A stretch of DNA of 64,000 bases from Leptothermofonsia sp049200465 (GTDB taxonomy: Bacteria > Cyanobacteriota > Cyanobacteriia > Leptolyngbyales > Leptolyngbyaceae), in assembly GCF_049200465.1 (NCBI RefSeq), contig NZ_CP120836.1:4464001-4528000 (forward strand), read 5' to 3'. The notes below the pieces were generated by a model, which was not told the origin of the DNA, made no database searches, and worked only from the letters and a program-made list of their open reading frames with translations. The first letter of the stretch is position 1. The number at the start of each line of letters is the position of its first letter. Position numbers and translations under genes: made by a program. Positions 36,785-43,890 of the stretch are shown here, one piece after another.

Positions 36785-37217
36785 TCAGGAGCCAGGAGCC
36801 GGGGTTGCGGATATTTCGCATAGCTTCTGAGCAACGGCTTCATCCACATATTCGATTTTGTTGCGCTGCTGCTCTTCCATAGATGGGGCGGAGTCCGTGA
36901 AGGTGAGGGTTTTTTGTCTGGCAATTGACATTCAACCAGAGAAACCTGAACACACCCCGGCAGAGTGTACCCGTATCCTCATTGCCTGCATTCAAGACCC
37001 AGACGAAGCGATTATCACCAGAACTTTCAAGGGTTTTGGGATTGGCAAAGTAAGCGCAACTGCGGCTAGTAAAGAGCAGGAGGTTGTACCGTTCCCGAAT
37101 CAGGGTTTCCGTTTCGGGATCGGGGGGAGCCGCGATTGCCGCCGTCGCCCAGCAACACACACTAAGTATCCAGCAACACACACTAAGTATAATCAGCAGT
37201 GCAATTTGATTCTTCAT
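36785..37217 (-). pseudogene. Hypothetical exported protein with two frameshifts
   Basis: Reading from ATG 37217, a signal peptide (LLIILSVCCWILSVCCWATA AIA region) precedes RERYNLLLFTSRSCAYFANP. Past about 36950 the reading moves to the frame giving VQVSLVECQLPDKK, then at the A6 run near 36916 to TLTFTDSAPSMEEQQRNKI, which runs to 36785. Both shifts fit a missing base in a homopolymer (G4 and A6). Family not recognised. Confidence 0.45.
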
Positions 37218-37283
37218 ACCAACAGGCAAAAGTTTACGGTGGCTAATCCAGTTCACGCCGACCTTCCAATGCCCTTGCCAGAG

Positions 37284-37847
37284 TCACTTCATCGGCGTAC
37301 TCCAGATCTCCCCCCCCATAGGCAATCCAAACGCAATTCGTGTCACTTTTGTAAAGGGTTTGAGTAGGTGACCAACATACAGCGTCGTTGTTTCTCCCTC
37401 AACACTGGGGCTGATTGCAATGATGACCTCCTCAATCTTCTGCTGACTGACCCGCCGCACTAGTGGTTGAATATGGAGCTGGTCAGGACCAATCCCATCC
37501 ATAGGCGAAATTAAGCCACCCAGAACATGATACTTACCCCGATACTCACGAGTTTTCTCCAGCGCAATAACATCCCTTGAATCGGCAACAACACAAATGA
37601 TGTTGCTATCACGGTTAGGGGCGCGGCAAATTTCACAAACCGGCTCGGCAGACAGATGAAAGCAAACAGAACAATAACCAACCTGCTGCTTTGCCTCCAT
37701 CAGTGCCATTGCTAGGGCTTTTACTTCATTTTCCGGTCGTTTCAGAATATGAAGGGCCAGCCGCTGGGCAGATTTGGGACCAATTCCTGGTAGATGTTGC
37801 AGTTGCTCAATTAACCGAGCAAGGGGACGTGTGTAAACCGTTGCCAT
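37284..37847 (-). CDS. recR: Recombination mediator RecR, C-terminus frameshifted at a G8 run
   Basis: RecR works with RecO and RecF to load RecA at gaps. HhH region LPGIGPKSAQRLALHIL, zinc finger CSVCFHLSAEPVCEIC, and Toprim-like CVVADSRDV. The frame ends GEIWSTPMK, while the family expects GGDLEYADEVTLARALEG. That tail is encoded in another frame, to the stop at 37243, and the two join at the run of eight G (minus strand, 37310-37317). This is a homopolymer error or real length variation. Confidence 0.9.
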   Translation of the reverse strand: MATVYTRPLARLIEQLQHLPGIGPKSAQRLALHILKRPENEVKALAMALMEAKQQVGYCSVCFHLSAEPVCEICRAPNRDSNIICVVADSRDVIALEKTREYRGKYHVLGGLISPMDGIGPDQLHIQPLVRRVSQQKIEEVIIAISPSVEGETTTLYVGHLLKPFTKVTRIAFGLPMGGEIWSTPMK

Positions 37848-37891
37848 GCCTCCAAATTTATGACAATTCTAGCGATTTGGGGTAGGGGAGT

Positions 37892-38248
37892 TTACCCCGG
37901 CGGCCATCCCATTTGACGACCACCCAGGATGTGGAGATGGAGGTGATAAACGGTTTGGCCCCCGTCTGGGCCGTTGTTGATCACGATGCGGTAGCCGTTG
38001 GTAAGCCCTACCTGGTCTGCAACTCGTTTGGCGGTAAGTAAAAGATGACCCATGAGCGCATGGTCCTGGGATTCGGCGTCTGCCAGTTTGGCGATGGGTT
38101 GTTTGGGGATGACCAGGATATGGATGGGAGCCTGGGGATTAACGTCTTTAAACGCGATCGCCAAATTGTCCTCATAAACAATGTCAGCAGGAATTTCTTT
38201 GCGGGCAATTTTGCCAAAAATGGTATCGGTTGTTTCGCTCATGCTCAC
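37892..38248 (-). CDS. HIT-family nucleotide hydrolase
   Basis: 118 residues with the HIT motif HLHLHIL preceded by GQTVYHLH, and starting with TIFGKIARKEIPADIVYED. HIT proteins hydrolyse nucleotide phosphoramidates or dinucleoside polyphosphates; this is the bacterial HinT-like type. The end at GGRQMGWPPG is typical of cyanobacterial members. Start ATG at 38248 (a second ATG at 38242 is possible). Confidence 0.9.
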   Translation of the reverse strand: MSMSETTDTIFGKIARKEIPADIVYEDNLAIAFKDVNPQAPIHILVIPKQPIAKLADAESQDHALMGHLLLTAKRVADQVGLTNGYRIVINNGPDGGQTVYHLHLHILGGRQMGWPPG

Positions 38249-38438
38249 CCTTCCGAGATGGACAAGTCGTCTGTCAGGATTGATTGGAGACCTGCTTAAG
38301 ATACAAAACCCAATTGCCGGGTATTTTTCAGGCCCAACTCAGGAAAACAGTCTTGACAAACCACTAGTTGAAATTCTAAGGGGTGATGACTGGTTTCTAA
38401 CGTCTTGGGCCAAACTCAATCACTTTCAGGAAGTGTTC

Positions 38439-38525
38439 TAAGTAGGTAGCCACAATTAATTGTGAAGGGAGGAGTGGGGCTGCGCCCCCAAAATTATCCT
38501 TAATTTAATTGCGCCCAGCTACTTA
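38439..38525. repeat. Interspersed repeat, family B, copy 1 (internally deleted)
   Basis: Starts taagtaggtagcc and ends attgcgcccagctactta, but lacks the middle hairpin arm seen in the other copies. Located 0.35 kb before the small protein gene at 38881. Confidence 0.75.
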
Positions 38526-38880
38526 GAAACCTTACTGGCTCTGTCGAGACATGGAACATCTCTCTAGAGAATAACTCTAGAACTAGCACACTGCCCACTT
38601 TCAGAATCTGTTAATACTTTAGTAGCGATTTAATCCGCGGATAGGTTCCCACCTGACCAAATGGTTTGACTCAACCATGCAGAACTAGAGATCCCCTCTC
38701 CTCGTCTCAATGTTCATAGCAATTCTTCTGTCTGAGGTTCTTGTTTCGGAACGTAACAATTTCCGCCTATCGTTAAGAAACGTTGCGAACCCATGATCCC
38801 CTTGTTAACGTATTTGGGTGTCTACCCGGGTACGACTCAAAGAAAACCAACGATGAGTGCACTACTCAAAGGAGGATCTG
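38526..38880. other. Leader region of the small membrane protein gene
   Basis: About 350 bases with no other gene. The strong ribosome binding site AAAGGAGG at 38868-38875 is five bases before the ATG at 38881. The rest may hold its promoter and leader. Confidence 0.5.
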
Positions 38881-38991
38881 ATGTTGACTTTAGCGATCGT
38901 GTTCTTTGGTGGCTGGCTACTGGCTGCCACAATTGGAACCTGGGCATACTTCGCCGGAGAAGGCGACCCATCTAAGACCCCGAAAGCGTAG
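38881..38991 (+). CDS. 36-residue membrane protein, unidentified
   Basis: The product starts MLTLAIVFFGGWLLAATIG, a single hydrophobic helix at residues 2-24, and ends GEGDPSKTPKA. The size and single helix resemble small photosystem or cytochrome subunits, but I do not match it to a named one. It has an ideal ribosome binding site (AAAGGAGG) and is followed by a strong terminator (39039-39077). It is the first plus-strand gene before the far-red block, set between family B repeats. Confidence 0.7.
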   Translation: MLTLAIVFFGGWLLAATIGTWAYFAGEGDPSKTPKA

Positions 38992-39038
38992 GTTTTTCTG
39001 TCGGCGCTCTCGGCGCTGTCAGTTCGTAATGAGTGCTG

Positions 39039-39077
39039 AGGGCTTCCCTGTTGAGCGATCAGGGAAGCCCTTTCTAA
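39039..39077 (+). terminator. Rho-independent terminator after the small membrane protein
   Basis: GAGGGCTTCCCTG pairs with CAGGGAAGCCCTTTC around an eleven-base loop and is followed by TTTCT. It terminates the plus-strand transcript of the 36-residue gene. Confidence 0.85.
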
Positions 39078-39092
39078 GGAAGTTGCTCAAGT

Positions 39093-39194
39093 CTAGTGGT
39101 CTAGCAAGACTGTTTCAAGGGGTCGAAAACCCTTAAAACACCCTAGAAATGCATTTTATAGATTTAAGGGGTAACTTAAATTAACCTAACGGAC
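39093..39194. repeat. Family D repeat, copy 2
   Basis: ctagtggtctagcaagactg...taacggact, with the same internal hairpin gggtcgaaaaccc as copy 1. It joins a family B copy at 39195. Confidence 0.65.
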
Positions 39195-39311
39195 TAAGTA
39201 GGTAGCCATAATTGATTGTCAAGGGGGGAGTGGGGGCTGCGCCCACAGGCAGGGGGTTTCACCCCCTCCATCCCCGAAATTATCCTTAATTTAATTGCGC
39301 CTAGCTACTTA
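39195..39311. repeat. Interspersed repeat, family B, copy 2
   Basis: 117 bp, taagtaggtagccataattg...gcctagctactta, with an inner hairpin of aggcagggggtttcaccccct. It abuts the half repeat ttactggac...ccactag, whose last TAG is the stop codon of psaJ. Confidence 0.85.
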
Positions 39312-39332
39312 CTGGACTTATGCCATCGTCCA

Positions 39333-39473
39333 CTAGGGAACTGAATGGAAATAAGTTCCGTACTGTAAACCTGGGAAGAAACGATTCAGCTCAATCAAGA
39401 TTCCAGAGAAGATGATCATGGCAAGGGTTGCCATGATGGGGGCACTGGTCAGGTATTTGAAAAAGTGTTTCAT
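39333..39473 (-). CDS. psaJ2: Photosystem I subunit PsaJ, far-red paralogue
   Basis: A 46-residue single-helix subunit of photosystem I, found near PsaF. The sequence begins MKHFFKYLTSAPIMATL and ends in LQYGTYFHSVP. I chose the ATG at 39473; a longer open frame upstream has poor composition. The stop codon TAG comes from the end of a family D-type half repeat. It belongs to the far-red PSI set by position next to psaF2. Confidence 0.9.
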   Translation of the reverse strand: MKHFFKYLTSAPIMATLAMIIFSGILIELNRFFPGLQYGTYFHSVP

Positions 39474-39525
39474 GAGGAAACTCCTGTAAGGTTTGGATGG
39501 ATTCAAAGGCTTTTTAGACAAGGTT

Positions 39526-40014
39526 TTATCGCGGTGAAATCGGAATTTCACTATCCCTAGCTGTTAACTGTCCGCTAACCAATTCTTGAAGAAACATGAC
39601 AGGCCAGAGTAACCCTTTGATGAAGGATTGAATGGCTAAAGGAAGATCAATAAAAATCTCCTTTTCCTCAGGATTACTGGATTTGTTAGTCGCCTGTAAG
39701 TAGGAGCGACCTGACCAACCAATAAATCCAGCCGTGTATAGAAATATGGAAAATGGAATCAAAACATCAATGAACCGATCCAATCGGATTGGCAGGTGAG
39801 GCAACCCATCTTCGCCACAAGCCAGTTCAGATCCATAAACTTCAAATGGTTTATTGAAGTAGTAGGTATCAGGAGCCTGGCTTCTACGCTGTTGAAATGC
39901 GGGGGATTGATTGCAGGGGACTAAGACTCCATCAGCCGAAGCAGGAGGAACATTACTCAGGGAGATGAACAGTACGGAAATGGGTATTAGCAAACAGACC
40001 AAAATTTTACGCAT
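39526..40014 (-). CDS. psaF2: Photosystem I subunit PsaF (subunit III), far-red paralogue
   Basis: PsaF docks plastocyanin or cytochrome c6 on the lumenal side. The 162-residue precursor has a signal peptide (MRKILVCLLIPISVLF...PASA) and begins the mature part with DGVLVPCNQSPAFQQRR. A transmembrane stretch (LIPFSIFLYTAGFIGWSGRSY) follows. Length is family-typical. Assignment as the far-red copy is by cluster position. Confidence 0.9.
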   Translation of the reverse strand: MRKILVCLLIPISVLFISLSNVPPASADGVLVPCNQSPAFQQRRSQAPDTYYFNKPFEVYGSELACGEDGLPHLPIRLDRFIDVLIPFSIFLYTAGFIGWSGRSYLQATNKSSNPEEKEIFIDLPLAIQSFIKGLLWPVMFLQELVSGQLTARDSEIPISPR

Positions 40015-40075
40015 GAAATGGTCTCCTGTAGGGATTGAATTTCAGGTTTTGTTGGCTCTATTGCCTGAATGATGC

Positions 40076-40195
40076 TAAGTAAGCAGGTAGCCTTAATTAA
40101 TTGTTAAGGGGGGAGTGGGGTCTGTGCTCCCAGGCAAAGGGTTTCACCCCCTCCACCTCCAAAATTATCCTTAATTTAATTGCGCCTAGCTACTT
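40076..40195. repeat. Interspersed repeat, family B, copy 3
   Basis: 120 bp between psaF2 and psaI2. Same ends and internal hairpin as copy 2, with some substitutions. Confidence 0.85.
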
Positions 40196-40463
40196 AGCTC
40201 GCATCGATAAACTAAAGATGGCTAATGGCTTTTGACTATTAGCGATTGGTTGTTAACTATAGCGATCCTATTTGGATTGTGAGAAAGGATTCCTACGGAA
40301 TTCTTTCTTACAAAGCCTCTCAATCTCACGACTGATTTAGGCCTGCTATATTAGCTATTTGTAATGACACGAGACGTTATTCCCACTTGATCAGTGCGTT
40401 ACGCTATCGCTAACAGCACCCTACAGAACCTCGTGTGTCGATACAGCAATCGCTATTTTCAAG
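40196..40463. other. Gap between psaF2 and psaI2
   Basis: About 270 bases after the family B copy. Contains gagaaaggattcctacggaattctttc, an inverted repeat around 40280-40307. It is AT-rich and could hold a promoter for psaF2; no gene seen. Confidence 0.4.
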
Positions 40464-40616
40464 TCAGCTTTCTTCTTCAACGGATTCTCTTTCAATCCAA
40501 AGAAAAATAAGTGCCACGATTGGGAAAGGTAGGATGTAGAAAACTAAGGGAATCATAAGCCAGGGTAACCATGAAGCGGCGTAGTCACCTGTTAACTGGG
40601 TTATGTCTGTAACCAT
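40464..40616 (-). CDS. psaI2: Photosystem I subunit PsaI (subunit VIII), far-red paralogue
   Basis: A single-helix subunit near PsaL. The chosen product is 50 residues, starting MVTDITQLTG, with the helix WLPWLMIPLVFYILPFPIVA and an acidic end VEEES. A longer frame from 40652 contains the weak upstream ATG. Close to psaL2 as in other clusters. Confidence 0.9.
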   Translation of the reverse strand: MVTDITQLTGDYAASWLPWLMIPLVFYILPFPIVALIFLWIERESVEEES

Positions 40617-40706
40617 GATGCTTGCTCCTAATAATTGTTGATTTTTGGTCATTTGTCATAGAGTCTGTTGGAAGCTGAATGGGAAAACTCTGGTGACCAA
40701 TAACCC

Positions 40707-41276
40707 CTATCCAAAAATCCAGGGAAGTAGATTTTGACTGACGTTGACGGCTCCCCGCAGAATGGCATCCAGCTCGGTGAAGTTTTCTAGCAAGAGATAG
40801 GCAAATATGGCCCCTCCCATCGAGCCTAAAAGAATGCCGCCGCTCAATTGGAACCAATCTTCTTTTTTTCTCAGGGGCCTTAGCTCATCTGTTGAGTTGG
40901 AGTTGTAGGTTCCTCGTGGATCTCCCTGAAAAGTTGCAAGGGCAAAAATGGAAATTCCCAGGCAGGCGGATACGGTGATGTAAATGGCAGTGATGAGTCC
41001 ACTCAGGTTAGCCCCATGGGTTGTTTCTCTCAGTGGTCCCACAACAACTTGGGGACCGACCAGGAAGAAACCGTGTGCCATCCCAATTTCTAGCCCACGC
41101 ATGAAAGGGGTTAGCCCAGGACGGTATGCTGGGAGATTTTGAATGTAAGCCCTGACGATGGGAGAGTCATTGAACGGAGTCGATAGATTGCCCCGGAATG
41201 GATCTCCTTTATAGGGTTTAACCGGGTCAACTCCTTCATAAACAGAAGACAGATCGGTCTGACTTGTTGCAGCCAT
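40707..41276 (-). CDS. psaL2: Photosystem I subunit PsaL (subunit XI), far-red paralogue
   Basis: PsaL builds the trimer interface of photosystem I. 189 residues, with the N-terminal stretch VKPYKGDPFRGNLSTPFNDSP and three helices (around ANLSGLITAIYITVSACLGISI and GGILLGSMGGAIFAYLLLENF). Start ATG 41276. The gene lies downstream of psaB2 with 245 bases between. Confidence 0.9.
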   Translation of the reverse strand: MAATSQTDLSSVYEGVDPVKPYKGDPFRGNLSTPFNDSPIVRAYIQNLPAYRPGLTPFMRGLEIGMAHGFFLVGPQVVVGPLRETTHGANLSGLITAIYITVSACLGISIFALATFQGDPRGTYNSNSTDELRPLRKKEDWFQLSGGILLGSMGGAIFAYLLLENFTELDAILRGAVNVSQNLLPWIFG

Positions 41277-41478
41277 GTTTTTTTACCTTTTTGAACACAA
41301 GAGATGAATTCCTTCTGGAAAGAGAAGGGGGCTGGAAAGAGAAGGGGGCGATCGCCCAATCAACCATTTGGGAGTCTGGCCCCCTTCTGATACACTCTTA
41401 GGTGATTGAGAGAAAAGTCCTGATCGTAATAGCCATTGACCAGGACTCCATGAGACGAGGAGAGTCTCACGCTTGTTA

Positions 41479-41507
41479 GATAGGGGCGTTCATGACACGC
41501 CCCTATC
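41479..41507 (-). terminator. Hairpin between psaB2 and psaL2
   Basis: GATAGGGGCG and CGCCCCTATC make a perfect 10-bp stem with a nine-base loop just after the psaB2 stop. No T-run, so it may be a processing signal or attenuator rather than a full terminator. An imperfect second hairpin lies at 41415-41446 (AGTCCTG/CAGGACT). Confidence 0.5.
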
Positions 41508-41521
41508 TCATGTTTGGAGGG

Positions 41522-43753
41522 CTAGCCAAACTTGGAAGCCGTTGCCCCGATCAGGAAGGCTCCATAGGTGGCGATGTACCCGACCGTGAAGTGGGTTAAG
41601 CCAACCAGTCGTCCCTGCACAATAGACAGAGCGACGGGCTTATCCTTGGGATAACCAAAGGACAGGGGAGTGTTTTCGTGAGCCCATACGAGGGTTTCGA
41701 TTAACTCCTGCCAGTAACCCCGCCAGACGATCAGGAACATGAAACTAATGGCCCAAACCAGGTGCCCAAACAGGAACATCCATGCCCATACTGCCAGGGA
41801 AGTGGTGCCATAGGGGTTGTAGCCATTGACCAGGGGGCCGGAGTATAGCCACAGGTAATCGCGCAACCAGCCCATCAGGTAAGTAGAGCTTTCGTTGAAC
41901 TGCGCGACGTTGCCACCCCAGATTGCCAGATGCTTCCAGTGGAAGTAGAAGGTGATCCAGCCGAGGGTGTTGAGCATCCAGAACATGGCGAGGTAGAAAC
42001 CATCCCAGGCAGAGATATCGCACGTGCCACCCCGACCGGGACCATCGCAGGGGAAACTGTAGCCGAAGTCTTTCTTATCGGGCATCAGTTTGGAACCGCG
42101 AGCATCGAGGGCACTCTTGACCAGGATTAGGGTGGTGACGTGCAAACCGAGGGCGATCGCGTGATGCACATAAAAGTCACCCGGTCCAATCGTCAGGAAC
42201 AGGGAATTGGTACCGTTGTTAATCGCTTCTAACCAGTTAGGTAGCCAGACGTTGCCATAGTTGGGCCAGGCCGTAGAGGCAATGCTATCTGGGTTTGAGA
42301 GCAGAGTACTGACTCCGTACAACGTCTTGCCATGAATCGCCTGAATCCATTGAGCAAACACAGGCTCGATCAGGATTTGCTTTTCAGGGGCACCAAAGGC
42401 CACCTCACAGTCGTTATGGACATATAACCCCAGGGTATGGAAGCCTAGGAAGAGGGATACCCAACTCAGGTGCGAGATGATTGCTTCCTTATGTGCCAAT
42501 ACCCTGGCCAGAACGTTGTCTCGATTCAGTTCGGGGTCATAGTCCCGCACCATGAAGATGGCTCCGTGGGCAAAGGCACCCACCATCAGGAATCCAGCAA
42601 TGTACTGGTGATGGGTATAGAGTGCCGACTGTGTTGTAAAGTCCTTCGCAATAAAGGCATAGGGCGGCATGGAATACATGTGCTGGGCCACCAGGGAAGT
42701 GATGACTCCCAGGCAAGCCAGGTGCCAGCCCAACTGGAAATGCAGTGAGTTGTTGTAGGTTTCGTAAATGCCCTGGTGTCCCCGTCCAGTTCTGGGCGCA
42801 ATGAAGAACCCCTTCCAACCCGGACCTTGCAGGGCATCCAGCATTTCCTTGAGGCCATGCCCGATGCCCCAGTTAGTGCGGTACATGTGCCCCGCAACAA
42901 TGAACAGAACAGCGATCGCCAGATGATGATGCGCCATATCCGTCAACCAGAGGGACTGGGTTTGTGGGTGGAAGCCGCCCAGGAAGGTGAGAATTGCCGT
43001 TCCAGCCCCCTGGGATGTGCCAAAGACGTGGGCAGCCGTATCCGGGTTCTCGGCATAGACTCCCCAGTTTCCGGTAAAGAAAGCTCCCAAACCTGCCGGG
43101 TGGGGTGGAGTGGTGAGGAAGTTATCCCAGCCCACATGCTGACCTCGCGATTCGGGAATCGCCACATGGATCAGGTGTCCTGCCCAGGCCAGAGAGCTCA
43201 CCCCAAATAGCCCAGCCAGGTGATGGTTAAGGCGGGATTCTGCATTCTTAAACCAGGCGAGGCCGGGGCGGTATTTGGGTTGGAGGTGAAGCCAACCGGC
43301 ATACAGAAAGATGGCTGCTAACAGCAGTAGAAAAATCGATCCGGTAAACAGGTCAGCATTGGTGCGCATTCCCTGGGTATACCACCAGTGATAAACACCG
43401 GAGTAGCAGATATCAACCGGGTTCCGTGCCCCGGCGCGGGTAAATGCCTCGATCGCTGCCGGACCCAACTGGGCATCCCAAATCGCGTGGGCGATGGGTT
43501 TGATATTTACCGGATCTTTGATCCATTGCTCAAAGTTACCTTGCCAGGCTACATGAAACAGAACGCCCGATGTCCACAGAAAAATGATTGCCAGATGACC
43601 AAAGTGGGAGGCGAATATCTTTTGATAGAGATTCTCCTCGGTCATGCCATCGTGGCTTTCAAAATCGTGGGCTGTAGCGATCGCATAGAAGATCCGCCGA
43701 GTCGTAGGGTCTCCCTGAAGGTCCTGGCTAAATTTTGGAAATTTAGTCGCCAT
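41522..43753 (-). CDS. psaB2: Photosystem I core subunit PsaB, far-red paralogue
   Basis: Core subunit with PsaA; it binds P700, chlorophylls and half of the FX cluster. 743 residues, eleven helices. The FX loop shows CDGPGRGGTCDISAW. It starts MATKFPKFSQDLQGD and ends in GAFLIGATASKFG. In known far-red clusters the PsaA2/PsaB2 pair replaces the visible-light copies and holds several chlorophyll f sites; the sequence shows no disruption. Confidence 0.92.
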   Translation of the reverse strand: MATKFPKFSQDLQGDPTTRRIFYAIATAHDFESHDGMTEENLYQKIFASHFGHLAIIFLWTSGVLFHVAWQGNFEQWIKDPVNIKPIAHAIWDAQLGPAAIEAFTRAGARNPVDICYSGVYHWWYTQGMRTNADLFTGSIFLLLLAAIFLYAGWLHLQPKYRPGLAWFKNAESRLNHHLAGLFGVSSLAWAGHLIHVAIPESRGQHVGWDNFLTTPPHPAGLGAFFTGNWGVYAENPDTAAHVFGTSQGAGTAILTFLGGFHPQTQSLWLTDMAHHHLAIAVLFIVAGHMYRTNWGIGHGLKEMLDALQGPGWKGFFIAPRTGRGHQGIYETYNNSLHFQLGWHLACLGVITSLVAQHMYSMPPYAFIAKDFTTQSALYTHHQYIAGFLMVGAFAHGAIFMVRDYDPELNRDNVLARVLAHKEAIISHLSWVSLFLGFHTLGLYVHNDCEVAFGAPEKQILIEPVFAQWIQAIHGKTLYGVSTLLSNPDSIASTAWPNYGNVWLPNWLEAINNGTNSLFLTIGPGDFYVHHAIALGLHVTTLILVKSALDARGSKLMPDKKDFGYSFPCDGPGRGGTCDISAWDGFYLAMFWMLNTLGWITFYFHWKHLAIWGGNVAQFNESSTYLMGWLRDYLWLYSGPLVNGYNPYGTTSLAVWAWMFLFGHLVWAISFMFLIVWRGYWQELIETLVWAHENTPLSFGYPKDKPVALSIVQGRLVGLTHFTVGYIATYGAFLIGATASKFG

Positions 43754-43890
43754 AGCTCTAAATAGGTTTGAGTTTTGAATGTTGAATGTTGAGTTAGGGA
43801 AGGAAGTGATTGAAGCGAGTTTTAAGCCTGAGTTTTGGGCGATCGATTCGGTTTATCATTCAAAACTCAAAACTTAAAACTCAAAACTCC

